From Sycon ciliatum (Eukaryota > Porifera > Calcarea > Leucosolenida > Sycettidae), in contig NC_088643.1 of NCBI RefSeq assembly GCF_964019385.1, positions 80,958,699 through 81,022,698 on the forward strand: 64,000 nucleotides of DNA, written 5' to 3'. Positions 57,101 to 63,558 of the stretch are shown in pieces. The notes under the pieces are model-generated. The model saw only the letters and a list, made by a program, of their open reading frames with translations, was not told the origin of the DNA and did not search any database. Positions within the stretch are counted from its first letter, which is position 1; every line of letters starts with the position of its first letter. Made by a program: the position numbers and the translations under genes.

Positions 57101-60100
57101 ACAATCACGAAATTAAAGCTGTGTGGACCCTGGCTAGCGCCAGACGTTACTGAAGTAACGTCTTTTGCATAGCTACGGGAATAACAGTCTTTACTACAGT
57201 TGCGCTCACTGAAATCTGACCCAAAGTGGCAAAACTGGTACCCTGGATCACTTCCGATTACATCACTTTACTTGTACATGTGTACGCCCAGCCGCATTCA
57301 TACCACTTCCGTACATGTATCAGTTCATGTATATCTGATTGCTGCGAAGAATGTACTCTGAGTACTACTCTCCCTGCAAAGAGTGTACTCTCGTCTGCAT
57401 AGAATGCACTCTCTAAATACCGGTAGCCAGCAGACACTGAAGTGAAGTGATCACGTTCATACACCGTAACACATCGCTCCTGCCATGTTAGTGACTTATA
57501 AGAGAGTCGAGTCGAGCCGGCTTACGGTTGTCTAAAGTAGTAACTGAAGCAACGTATGACGCTGGCTGTGCAGTGGAGTTGCTGTCCGATACAATGCGAT
57601 AATAGTACTTGGTGGACGGTGCCAGCGATGCCTGGTCCACGTAGGTGGTGACAGGCAGGGCTACATAGCCAATCTTCTTGTAACCCGAACCGATTTGCCT
57701 GCACACAGCACAAAACACACAATGCACGGTGCACAACAACAACACACAGCACACAGCACACAGCACACGACACACAGCACACAACACACAGCACACGAAA
57801 CACAGCACACAACACAGCACACAACACACGGCAGATAGCACACAACAAACAGTGCACAGCACACAGCAGCTCAACCACTACACATATGCCACGTGGAGGA
57901 GTGTAACCCGGGGTATATTCAAAATCGTCCCCAACTATGACTCTACCTGTCTCGTATCAGCTCTGCACAGCAGTGCCAGCACAGTACAGCAGTAAAGCGT
58001 TGCAAAGTAGTAATGCACTGCTTTAGTCAAAACTCGACGGAATCATCTGGCTCCCAGGCATGCCCTCAGCCAGTTGGCCTATGCTCGTGACACATTTCAC
58101 CTTCATATCCACACAGTCATACAAATAAAGGATATCAGCTGCAGAACTGTCAGTCACAGTTGTCGCATATCACGCATCCACATCAGGGGCGTCGGAAGGC
58201 ATTTTAGTGTGGTACGGTCAGCCATCTGAGGCACAATTTACTCGTGGGGGAGGGGTTGCTGACCCGAAAATTTTGGAAATTTAGAGCCTAGATCAGTGTA
58301 TTTTATTGATTCACGGGGTACCTGGGGCAAAAAGTGGTATGGTCAATACCGTAGTGACCGTACCGTGTCCGACGCCCCTGCACATGCATCCCCACATGCA
58401 TGCACACATACACAGCAACATTGCAGTCTACTGTACGTCGTACATAGGCTTACAGTCTCATGACATTGAAGCCAGAGATACCAGACACTGTGGATTCCTG
58501 TGGCCAGGTGAGCTTGATCTGATTCACTGCACCAGTACGCAGTGCTTTGGCACTCAGTATGGCTGCAACAGAACGCCAACACAAGCAACAGCAGTGCATG
58601 AAGATGATTCGCAATGACAATGATAGTGGCAGCAGCAGCCCAACCGTGCACACGCACGCAAAAAGTTGAAGGGTTCCGATTCTACTTCCATCTGTAATGA
58701 TATCAAGGTGATCTACATGCACTGCATTGGTAGCAATTTGCTACATGTACATATTTAATGTAGTACACGACTGTACTGTTATTAAGCACATCACACCGTG
58801 TACAGGATCACACGACTGATAGACTGATAGTAGCAGTGGTTGGCGATCTGCAGGCTTTTGGCTGAGCCCCAAGGGACATAACCTACCTCTACGACATAAA
58901 ACCCTTTCATTAGATAGTCGGTCCAACATTGCGTTTAGGGCAGAGCACATGGAAAATAAACCAAGTCACTTTGTTCTACTCGAGCCACACTCACTCAAGT
59001 ATGGATTGCTGTGGTCATTACTGCTAAAGCGTTAGCGGCATCCGCATGAACATGAAATGCCAGGGACAAGACACAATGTGTCGATGGAACGTGTGCCCTT
59101 ATATTCACACAACATGCATACGATGATATGGAATGTGTACTGGTGCTGATCTTACTGCACTTTCGTTCGTCGGATCGATCGCTGCAGTCCGGCACTAAAT
59201 TACACTGGCTGGTTGCAGGAATACACTGCTTATTGAGGCACTGGAAGTGCGTGTCACTTGAGCACGGTGCTGGGGTTGTGGGTGCGCCTGCACAAAGACA
59301 ATATCCCATCATTAGCACAGTCACTGTAGCTCTCTGCAGGCTCTTGCAGCCCATGTCTCTTGATGGACCAGTTGAAAGACATTTTTGAAGTGAGCCATGG
59401 TTCCGTGTACACAACCAACACAATTCAACTGCCATGCTAAAACACAGAACACACACCACACACATATACACTGAACGCATACCGGTCCAGGTGGCACAGA
59501 ACGTGGCGTCCTCATCCGTCCTATCCAAGCAGTCGGCCAGACCATCACATACATGCTGCACAGCGACACACTGGTGTTGTTTGGTGCAGGTGAACTGACT
59601 AGCTGGACAAGGTGCTGGCGGTGCTGTTGTGGCAGCTGCAAGGAAAATAAATGAAGAAGGGAATAGCATCTTTGAGGAGTCTGGGTCGCCTAAGAACACA
59701 CTGCACTGCAGTAGACCAAGTTAGTTCTAGGCAATATTAGAGACTGTTGCTGAACACGATATGATAGTTTGTGAGATGCTGATCAAAATTACACGTGTCC
59801 ATGAACAGAAAAGAAAGCAGTGCGTAAATCTTCTCGTCAGCCTGGTCTGCTGGAAAGATCTGGTGGGAAGATCTGGTGGAAAGATCTGGTGGGAAGATCT
59901 GGTGGGAAGATCTGGTGGGAAGCTGAAAACGAAGCCAAACACTCTAAGAACAAGTAAATTGACTGTCAGACTTCAGGTAGCCAGCCATAATATCTCTCCT
60001 CGATGGATGCTACTTCAGGTAGCCAGCCATAATATCTTCAGGTAGCCAGCCATAATATCTCTCCTCGATGGATGCTACTGAGAGCAATTGGCATGAAACA

Positions 60101-63100
60101 GTTGCCTGCTCTTGTATACATCAGGACAGTCTTCGGGACAATGATATCTTTCCTTCAGCCGCTCACCTCCACAGCCTTGCTCATCAGACTGGTCAGTGCA
60201 GTCATATGTGTTGTCACAACGCCGTGTTGCCAGATAGCACTGGTTGCCGGTTCGACAGGGTACACTGCCTGTGGGACACTGAGGAGGAGCCACTGAATAC
60301 ACAACACATGCACGTGCACAGACAGGTACACACACACGCACACACGCACACGCACACACACACACGCACACGCACACACACACACACACACGCACAGCTG
60401 AGAAGATGATTTCCCATTACATGTACGATGACTTAAAAAGTACTGTGCTGAGGAGATATAGGTCATGGCTTTGCTGCTTGCATGGCTATTTCCAGTACAT
60501 GCAATACAGAGCACTGGCTATATTTCAGGACGAGAGCATCACCTGATTAGAAACAGTCCAACATCCTAGTGGGCACCCTCAACATCCTACACATGCACAC
60601 ACATGGCATGACCATCGGTGAGAAAAGAACACACCCGTATGCAGTACTGTACACATATCATGGCACTGAGTACCTGTGGCTGCAGACGAGTAACAGAAGT
60701 TCTCGTCCGAGTTGTCACCGCAGTCGTTATACCCATTGCAGGCAAGACTGCGGCTGATGCAGCGGCCGGATTTGCACGTGAAGTACGATGCCAGGCAAGT
60801 GCCTGTTGTGCAGCCCTGCTCGTCGGATCCATCACTACAATCGACAACCTTGTCGCAAATCCAGGACGTGTGGATACAGTGACCACCCGATGATGTGTTA
60901 TCGCACCGAACAGTACCACGGGGGCAGACTGTGTGTGGGCCAACTGTAGTTTGCACTGGGATGATCACCATGGAAATGAATGAAAAAAGCACAAGAATGT
61001 GGTGTCATAAACAATATTCTTCAAAACAGAATGGAGTCCTACAGGCCATGTATGGTTTTTAGCCAATAGAAGGATACATAATGGAACAGTTTGCTTCCTC
61101 GGCTAGTGCAGTGTCAAAATGATCAGTGACAGTTTGGTCTAAGCCAGGAAAACAGTATCGACACACTGATTTGCCAGCCCAAAACCTTGGCAAAAGTGAG
61201 CTGGCAACAGTACTGTTGTTTTCATACGCGTGTTGTACAGTTCCTGCAAATCATGTGACTCACCACAGCCGCGCTCATCACTGCCATCGAGGCAATCCGA
61301 TGTGCCATCGCACTGCAAGTGCCTGAGTATACACTGTCCGTTAGCACATTGGAAGTAGGTCGAAGAGCCTACGCATGAAGTGGGTGCTGTGGGTGCAGTA
61401 ACATGGGGAACTGAAGGAAACACGCACATCGCCAGACAGGCAGCACAAAAAACGAAAAGGAACCGTTCTTTATCGAGTCAGACTCTCCCACTTAGCTTTA
61501 ACTTACCCAATTTGAGGCAAGCCCAGCATGGGGCCATAGAACCCCCCCCCCCCCCCCCCCACATTCTCACACAACCTTCCAGCACCCCACAGTCCATTAT
61601 TATACTCACAAATTCAGCAACAGGACACTGTCCTGGTAAATTGCCCACGCAGCTTTGTTACTTCCTTGAATTCTTTGCCCTTCTGTTCACCTTTCTCTGT
61701 CTCTTCTATATGTTTCACTCTGCCACAGTTGGTCTTGCTCTCTCCTTATCCAATACAGGTGGAATCCTGATAATTCGAATATGGCTTAATTCAAACATAC
61801 CGCTTAATTAGAAGTTTTTCCAGGACCGATTATATCAATACGATTCCCATATAAACATTTCTGATAATTCGAACCTCGAACTGGATATGTCCGGTTAATT
61901 AGAAGTCCCACAGATTCCACTTACATAGAAAACGTGTGGGATTTGTGCTGATAATTTGAAGGTAGCAAAGTGTAATTCGAAGTTCACTGTACATTGTACT
62001 GGTCAGTTCAGCTTGCATGAGCAGGCTGTGCCGGTCAGTTCAGTATCTGTGTCTAAGGTCCATAGCGCAACTCTGCGTGACCATGAGAGCATTTTGACAT
62101 ACATTATTGTGTTGTGGGTTCATGTTTGGATAATTAGAATGTCCGGATAATTAGAAGTTTTTTCCTGGCATTTTGAGGTTCAAATTATCAGGATTCCACC
62201 TGTACTAGTAATTATTGGCTGAACTGAAGTGTTTTTTATCTGTTTACCTCCAGTAGTCGGACAGTTCTGCTCATCTGAAAGGTCTCCGCAATCGTTGTCG
62301 CCATCACAATGCCACGATCTTGAGATGCAACGCCCATTGGCGCATCGGAACTGAAAGCTTGAACACTGATGAGTGTCTGAGATTAGAAACACAGACGAAC
62401 ACATGATACCGCAAGCTGCTAGAATCTTTTCAGTGGGCATTGGTTAAGAAAAATGAGTGACCAAATCAAATCCAAAACGACGACTACAGTGGTGACGATG
62501 ACGACAACGACAACAGCAACAACACCACATGCCTCCAGCCAGGTAGAGAGGTAGTAGAGAGGCAGGTAGTAGAGAGGCAGGTATACAGAGAAAGGTAGAC
62601 AGACAAACAGACAGACAGACAGATTGGCAGATAGACAGACAGGCAGACAGACAGAAAAACAGAAGGACGGACGGACAAGGGTAAAGTGAATGGGCCGGCA
62701 CCGCCATTACTTGAGCCACCGCACGATCCATCAATCAACACACTTACCGCAGTGTTGTTCATCAGAGCCATTTGTACCATGCACACCCAAATCATGGCAA
62801 TCATTATCCCCGTCGCACTGCCAAGCTGCTGGAATACAATGTCCATTTCCGGTGCAGGTAAACTGATTCACAGAGCAGTTAAACGCTGCATCAACACACA
62901 AGTAAGAGAAGACATTAGTAATAGAGGACAACAGGAAAGGGCCAACCATTCCTGTGTACAAATATACAATCAGAAAATAGATATAGCTCTATAATGAAGC
63001 GTGATCTCATCTTCAAATGAACGGTAAAGACACACCAGGTTCACCAGGGTAGCATGCTAGGTTATAAAGCCACTGCATTGAGGGGTACACCGGCTCAACT

Positions 63101-63253
63101 CACTGCATGTGCTGGGTTCATCATCTGCGTATGCACAGTCGTTGTAACCATCGCACACCCAGGAGTTGGGAATGCATCTAGCAGTAATGTTACACTGGTG
63201 TTCATTGGCAGCACACAAGCTTGTGGCAGTTGCTGGCGGCGGAGTTGTAGGAG
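31679..63253 (-). CDS. SorLA (SORL1)-like sorting receptor, C-terminal 1133 residues
   Basis: 25 minus-strand exons with consistent GT-AG sites and phases (3404 nt, ending at a stop). In protein order: nine LDLa repeats (63253-59156), five FN3 domains (58562-43326), an alpha/beta juxtamembrane module (42357-38700), a Pro/Ser/Thr stalk, a TM helix (32543-32608) and a short acidic tail. LDLa then FN3 then TM is the order in SorLA; the VPS10 domain would lie beyond 63.3 kb. The tail ends with [19 protein letters not shown] fits the DxxLL GGA-VHS motif and DDERLL the acidic dileucine rule, both used by Golgi-endosome sorting receptors. The juxtamembrane module is not part of SorLA as I know it. 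Another LDLa-FN3 receptor is possible. Introns are inflated by mobile elements. Confidence 0.72.
32428..32741 (-). CDS. Receptor exon: stalk, TM helix and membrane-proximal tail
   Basis: 314 nt, phase 2 in, 1 out; acceptor TTACATCAG, donor GTAGGT. A Pro/Ser/Thr-rich stalk of about 44 residues, then a 22-residue hydrophobic helix ([12 protein letters not shown]... to LILVA) followed by the stop-transfer RSRRLSR, then [14 protein letters not shown]. Confidence 0.88.
32844..32866. repeat. Poly-C tract
   Basis: Run of about 23 C in the intron next to the TM exon; similar homopolymers lie at 35453-35472, 52063-52085 and 61541-61560. Confidence 0.9.
32993..33192 (+). repeat. 200-bp direct repeat, left copy
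   Basis: Starts TAGCACAGTATGCACCAGAA, ends CGTCTCCAAGCC. About 197/200 identical to 37875-38074, same orientation, bracketing the DIRS ORFs. Confidence 0.92.
33401..34549 (+). CDS. DIRS-like GAG protein
   Basis: 383 codons from ATG at 33401 (an in-frame opening upstream lacks similarity). Ser/Ala/Pro-rich N-terminus (to about residue 150), then a conserved middle ([38 protein letters not shown] [14 protein letters not shown]), and a C-terminal Cys/His cluster ([24 protein letters not shown]). Known DIRS elements encode such a GAG ahead of RT. It overlaps the frame that leads into RT. Confidence 0.82.
   Translation: MSRRSARSSSSPYARATSSSAPGTTQAGAPAQNPAPPRAPRAPALPGQVPPSQSMPAGQPPQPTLASQISAAVAVAIQPLADKVTLLEQAGAAQLAGPGTGVNSGLAHVPTFSGASLCAAGSIATAAPVLPASVPAASHPPQQWPSSGDLPVVPPRLRDRIVRGEFTELSDLLPESLGFEGDHDVMQLDVGAGRSVQLVPKSSHRQPAKRHIYDLATWVEAFTTYSRVLADASPQLAGDLWAYQAIIVDANVRFHNDAWLSYDRKFRMAKASLPHRYSWSVIDPNLWQSCLTGRGRPPCQRCSMVHPSQPSSCPFRGGLPAPTAPTGSQSSHQPRFDGKAICRNFNFGSCLLSPCSRAHVCMQCRGRHPARQCSKSGDSTKK
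34550..36560 (+). pseudogene. DIRS RT-RNase H, interrupted by a TIR element
   Basis: RT part 1: [20 protein letters not shown], motif [24 protein letters not shown] 358-bp insertion with an in-frame TAG follows. After it: [18 protein letters not shown] (catalytic YLDD), FLGLELDS. RNase [40 protein letters not shown]. The frame is the same on both sides because insertion plus duplication is 363 bp; only the stop in the insert breaks it, so the DIRS was probably intact until recently. The last 28 nt overlap the recombinase frame. Confidence 0.88.
35163..35520. mobile_element. 358-bp TIR element, CAGGG ends, 5-bp CATAC duplication
   Basis: CATAC at 35158-35162 and 35521-35525 flanks the insert. 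The left end CAGGGAATTTTCTAGAAC and the complement of the right end (CAGGGTGTATTCTAGGAC) match, followed by CCAACCGG on both sides. A poly-C run lies inside. Non-coding. CAGGG ends with a 5-bp duplication suggest a hAT5-like or similar superfamily. Confidence 0.85.
36533..37456 (+). CDS. DIRS tyrosine recombinase
   Basis: 307 residues. Phage-integrase-type fold with the catalytic set: Arg144 (LRCGELTSL), His253 and Arg256 ([11 protein letters not shown]), His275 (IRHMGRW), Tyr287 (LRYIRVEP). The SAM-like N-terminal core-binding part is at residues 10-90 ([15 protein letters not shown]). No stop or shift. In the DIRS family this enzyme integrates a circular DNA intermediate in place of a DDE integrase. 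Start overlaps the RNase H end by 28 nt. Confidence 0.93.
   Translation: MARLASLAIAPSSRRTYSASERRYLDFCQQHGVVALPGSDVTLCYYAALLMRTLRPASVRTYMSAIRNLHVEIGLEYPNQPTSLLSRVLRGIARSSGPGRPRLPITTPILRQLCQRLQVSSMRHPVDQAMLQCAFTLAFYGFLRCGELTSLTFGNVALDQQSFRITITLLQSKTDPDGRGTVVHVGGCTDVISCPVTAMVRYLTAVSAESQSPRDQLLVYHNGQPLTRADVTREVRTLLPLCGITDPSSYASHSFRIGAATSAAIAGVPEHVIRHMGRWRSDAVLRYIRVEPSEVRLVSEKLATVSD
37875..38074 (+). repeat. 200-bp direct repeat, right copy
   Basis: Partner of 32993-33192. Followed by the right part of the TTAA element. Confidence 0.92.
38700..38796 (-). CDS. Receptor exon: juxtamembrane module, part 3
   Basis: 97 nt, phase 1 in, 2 out; acceptor GAATCTGCAG, donor [26 protein letters not shown], predicted helix then strand, leading into the stalk. 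Confidence 0.68.
38890..40608. repeat. 9-bp minisatellite, 191 uninterrupted units
   Basis: Units are TACAGCAAG or TACAGCATG, differing only at position 8. 1719 bp is exactly 191 units with no indel. The unit has no stop in several frames, which creates ORFs of about 600 codons on both strands (YSK/YSM, LYL/LYM, CCT) that are artefacts. Intronic in the receptor gene. Confidence 0.97.
40609..40705 (-). mobile_element. Poly-T-headed insertion in the minisatellite
   Basis: 97 bp starting with about 18 T then AGTAGTAAAAGCCTC. Read on minus it ends in a poly-A tract, as a small retroposed sequence would. It splits the 9-bp array in two. Confidence 0.5.
40706..40831. repeat. 9-bp minisatellite, second block of 14 units
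   Basis: Same AAG/ATG unit variants as the main array; 126 bp, first unit with G for T. Confidence 0.93.
41686..41768 (-). CDS. Receptor exon: juxtamembrane module, part 2
   Basis: 83 nt, phase 2 in, 1 out; acceptor AAATCGTAG, donor [26 protein letters not shown]: predicted strand. Confidence 0.68.
42164..42447. repeat. (CA)n arrays flanking a receptor exon
   Basis: (CA)n at 42164-42203 and 42390-42447, either side of the 42258-42357 exon. Confidence 0.95.
42258..42357 (-). CDS. Receptor exon: juxtamembrane module, part 1
   Basis: 100 nt, phase 1 in, 2 out; acceptor TTGGTTACAG, donor [37 protein letters not shown]: predicted strand then helix. Confidence 0.7.
43326..43512 (-). CDS. Receptor exon: FN3-5, second half
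   Basis: 187 nt, phase 0 in, 1 out; donor [64 protein letters not shown]. Confidence 0.82.
43577..43645. repeat. (CA)n array
   Basis: About 34 CA units just upstream (minus direction) of the FN3-5 second-half exon. Confidence 0.95.
44273..44906 (-). pseudogene. Transposon ORF, C-terminal part
   Basis: Reads [60 protein letters not shown] and [14 protein letters not shown]. The last block, a helix then PKxDxCxxC, is reminiscent of a Cys-containing motif in uncharacterised transposon proteins of invertebrates. No DDE triad identified; the element may be internally deleted. Confidence 0.55.
44802..45272 (-). pseudogene. Transposon ORF, N-terminal part
   Basis: Begins [15 protein letters not shown], acidic stretch [14 protein letters not shown], then a cysteine block [13 protein letters not shown]. 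Similarity then appears to continue in another frame ([20 protein letters not shown]), so a frameshift or small intron near 44890 separates it from the next ORF. Family not recognised. Confidence 0.55.
46154..46260 (-). CDS. Receptor exon: FN3-5, first half
   Basis: 107 nt, phase 1 in, 0 out; acceptor TCTCACAG, donor [26 protein letters not shown]. Confidence 0.78.
46383..47391. mobile_element. piggyBac-like TTAA element, 1009 bp
   Basis: TTAA at 46379-46382 and 47392-47395. Ends CCCTTTACCGGTCTA and, complemented, CCCTTTGCCGGTCTA. A 26-bp perfect palindrome lies next to the left end. A 178-codon frame (46520-47056) has no recognised domain, so it is probably non-autonomous. Lies in a receptor intron. 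Confidence 0.72.
46405..46430. repeat. 26-bp perfect palindrome
   Basis: CGTACCGATACTA followed immediately by its reverse complement, no loop; subterminal in the TTAA element. Confidence 0.92.
47432..47522 (-). CDS. Receptor exon: FN3-4, last strands
   Basis: 91 nt, phase 0 in, 1 out; donor [26 protein letters not shown] ... YRPTG. Confidence 0.7.
47770..47886 (-). CDS. Receptor exon: FN3-4, middle part
   Basis: 117 nt, phase 0-0. [20 protein letters not shown] and [13 protein letters not shown]. Confidence 0.75.
47955..48046. repeat. (CCCG)n and (CA)n array
   Basis: CCCG-type block followed by about 25 CA units. Confidence 0.93.
48836..48945 (-). CDS. Receptor exon: FN3-4, first part
   Basis: 110 nt, phase 1 in, 0 out; acceptor GCTGACCAG, donor [26 protein letters not shown] then ALKVPIYYQ. 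Confidence 0.72.
49677..49762. repeat. (CT)n array
   Basis: About 43 CT units. Confidence 0.96.
49926..50094 (-). CDS. Receptor exon: FN3-3, second half
   Basis: 169 nt, phase 0 in, 1 out. [40 protein letters not shown]. An upstream in-phase acceptor (CACATAG) would start at 50109 and add GYIVQ; which is used cannot be decided here. Confidence 0.75.
50281..50912. repeat. 30-bp tandem repeat, 21 units
   Basis: Unit TGCTTCCACCTGTTAGGTTA plus GGAAGTACCA, nearly perfect; one unit (about 50712) has C for G. On the minus strand each unit reads [10 protein letters not shown] and contains CTAACCTAACAG|GTGG, which resembles a branch point plus a 3' splice site. It lies in the intron between the FN3-3 half exons. 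Confidence 0.95.
50963..51108. repeat. Duplicated (CA)n block
   Basis: Two (CA)n arrays, each followed by TGTACACATACCTGTATGCT, next to the 30-bp array. Confidence 0.95.
51539..51651 (-). CDS. Receptor exon: FN3-3, first half
   Basis: 113 nt, phase 1 in, 0 out. [37 protein letters not shown]; donor GTATGT. Confidence 0.78.
52333..52405 (-). CDS. Receptor exon: FN3-2, last strands
   Basis: 73 nt, phase 0 in, 1 out; acceptor TTTCTAG, donor [25 protein letters not shown] completes the F/G strands after YSFQ. The preceding intron carries a Gypsy fragment and two TIR elements. Confidence 0.72.
52574..53588 (+). pseudogene. Gypsy integrase C-terminal part of Pol
   Basis: rve core: LHIDFAGPF (first D), [23 protein letters not shown] (second D), [20 protein letters not shown] (catalytic E). 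Then the chromodomain-free C-terminal region [13 protein letters not shown]. The first frame stops at 53371; the expected end [18 protein letters not shown] lies in another frame to 53588, so there is a frameshift near 53330. Confidence 0.9.
53730..53964 (+). repeat. Gypsy 3' LTR
   Basis: Begins TGTAGTGTATGTGCTG right after the polypurine tract, ends GAGACACCACA; AATAAA near 53929. No 5' LTR in the window to compare. Confidence 0.65.
53976..54554. mobile_element. pogo/Tigger-like TIR element, TA duplication
   Basis: TA|CAGGTCGTCCCTCGCTAATA at the left and the complement of the right end (CAGGTCGTCCCCCGTTAATA) then TA. Internal repeats of TTATGTACTAACGGGG. 579 bp, non-coding. Confidence 0.8.
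54949..55228. mobile_element. Foldback element with GGTACC...CAAGAGTACATAAC ends
   Basis: Left and right ends are inverted copies over about 110 bp, sharing CAAGAGTACATAACC, AAGAGTGTGCAACT and GACGGCAGAACTTCACATCA. The same terminus occurs at four other places. Confidence 0.8.
55500..55610 (-). CDS. Receptor exon: FN3-2, middle part
   Basis: 111 nt, phase 0-0. [29 protein letters not shown]. Confidence 0.78.
55864..55967 (-). CDS. Receptor exon: FN3-2, first part
   Basis: 104 nt, phase 1 in, 0 out. [19 protein letters not shown], donor TATACG|GTACTG. Confidence 0.75.
56350..56794. mobile_element. tRNA-like repeat plus hairpin module, copy 2
   Basis: Minus-strand B-box-like GGGTTCAAATCCCAGG near 56490, CAAGTTGCTTCACGTTATGA, then the module from 56676: GACGTTAC-TGAA-GTAACGTC at 56752-56771 and CATAGCTACGGGAATAAA. 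Confidence 0.7.
56826..57184. mobile_element. tRNA-like repeat plus hairpin module, copy 3
   Basis: Tandem neighbour of copy 2 in the same order, with GGGTTCGAATCCCAGG on minus and the same 20-bp hairpin at about 57143-57162. Confidence 0.7.
57526..57698 (-). CDS. Receptor exon: FN3-1, second half
   Basis: 173 nt, phase 2 in, 1 out. [20 protein letters not shown] is the E/F-strand signature (L.P.T.Y.Y.V), ending at VTTLDN. Confidence 0.85.
58184..58380. mobile_element. 197-bp TIR element, CAGGGGCGTCGGA ends, CACAT duplication
   Basis: CACAT at 58179-58183 and 58381-58385. Both ends start CAGGGGCGTCGGA. Like the 358-bp element in the DIRS it has CAGGG ends and 5-bp duplications. Confidence 0.8.
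58454..58562 (-). CDS. Receptor exon: FN3-1, first half
   Basis: 109 nt, phase 1 in, 2 out. [20 protein letters not shown] shows the B/C-strand Trp of FN3. Acceptor CTGTTGCAG, donor GTAAGC. Confidence 0.75.
59156..59287 (-). CDS. Receptor exon: LDLa 9
   Basis: 132 nt, phase 1-1. [33 protein letters not shown]. Last LDLa before the FN3 region. Confidence 0.87.
59483..59635 (-). CDS. Receptor exon: LDLa 8
   Basis: 153 nt, phase 1-1. [35 protein letters not shown]. Confidence 0.87.
59856..59922. repeat. 14-bp tandem repeat
   Basis: About five units of AGATCTGGTGGGAA. A second small repeat (CTTCAGGTAGCCAGCCATAA) occurs three times at 59970-60060. Confidence 0.9.
60167..60292 (-). CDS. Receptor exon: LDLa 7
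   Basis: 126 nt, phase 1-1. [24 protein letters not shown] then TDQSDEQGC. Confidence 0.87.
60674..60955 (-). CDS. Receptor exon: LDLa 5 and 6
   Basis: 282 nt, phase 1-1; two repeats in one exon: [27 protein letters not shown] and [27 protein letters not shown]. Probably intron loss between two ancestral exons. Confidence 0.88.
61264..61410 (-). CDS. Receptor exon: LDLa 4
   Basis: 147 nt, phase 1-1. Thr/Pro linker, [34 protein letters not shown]. Confidence 0.88.
61756..62202. mobile_element. pogo/Tigger-like TIR element, TA duplication
   Basis: TA|CAGGTGGAATCCTGATAATT at the left, complement CAGGTGGAATCCTGATAATT then TA at the right. 447 bp, many AATTCGAA/AATTAGAA words, non-coding. Confidence 0.85.
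62248..62376 (-). CDS. Receptor exon: LDLa 3
   Basis: 129 nt, phase 1-1. [33 protein letters not shown]: a canonical repeat. Confidence 0.88.
62748..62885 (-). CDS. Receptor exon: LDLa 2
   Basis: 138 nt, phase 1-1. [24 protein letters not shown], then an insertion ([10 protein letters not shown]) before SDEQHC, longer than usual between Cys5 and Cys6. Confidence 0.85.
63104..63253 (-). CDS. Receptor exon: LDLa 1 of window
   Basis: 150 nt, phase 1-1. Pro/Thr linker then [20 protein letters not shown] and [12 protein letters not shown]. The acidic Ca-binding end (DDE) is present. Acceptor TTGCAATGCAG, donor GTGAGT. Confidence 0.85.
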
Positions 63254-63362
63254 CTGCATTGCAAAAACCAACAGCAAGGATGGGAGTATGATCACACTGC
63301 ACGGGCACGGGGATAAGCACAGCAAAGACACGGTCCCATCATAAGTACACATTTCATGTACC

Positions 63363-63558
63363 TACCGTATTTTCCGGAGTATAAGCCACACTGGAGCATA
63401 AGGCGCACCCCCCCCCCCATTTTTTGCCACGAAATACAGACATCTACCCTATGTATAACCGTTAATTTGATCATCGGAGTATAAGCCGCACCCCCCCCCC
63501 CCCTTCGGGGTGAAATTTGAGTGTTCAAAGTGCGGCTTATACTCCGGAAAATACGGTA
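63363..63558. mobile_element. 196-bp TIR element
   Basis: Ends TACCGTATTTTCCGGAGTAT and exact complement, extending to AAGCC; two C-rich inner blocks. Non-coding. This type of end is familiar from small dispersed elements in many animals. Confidence 0.85.
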
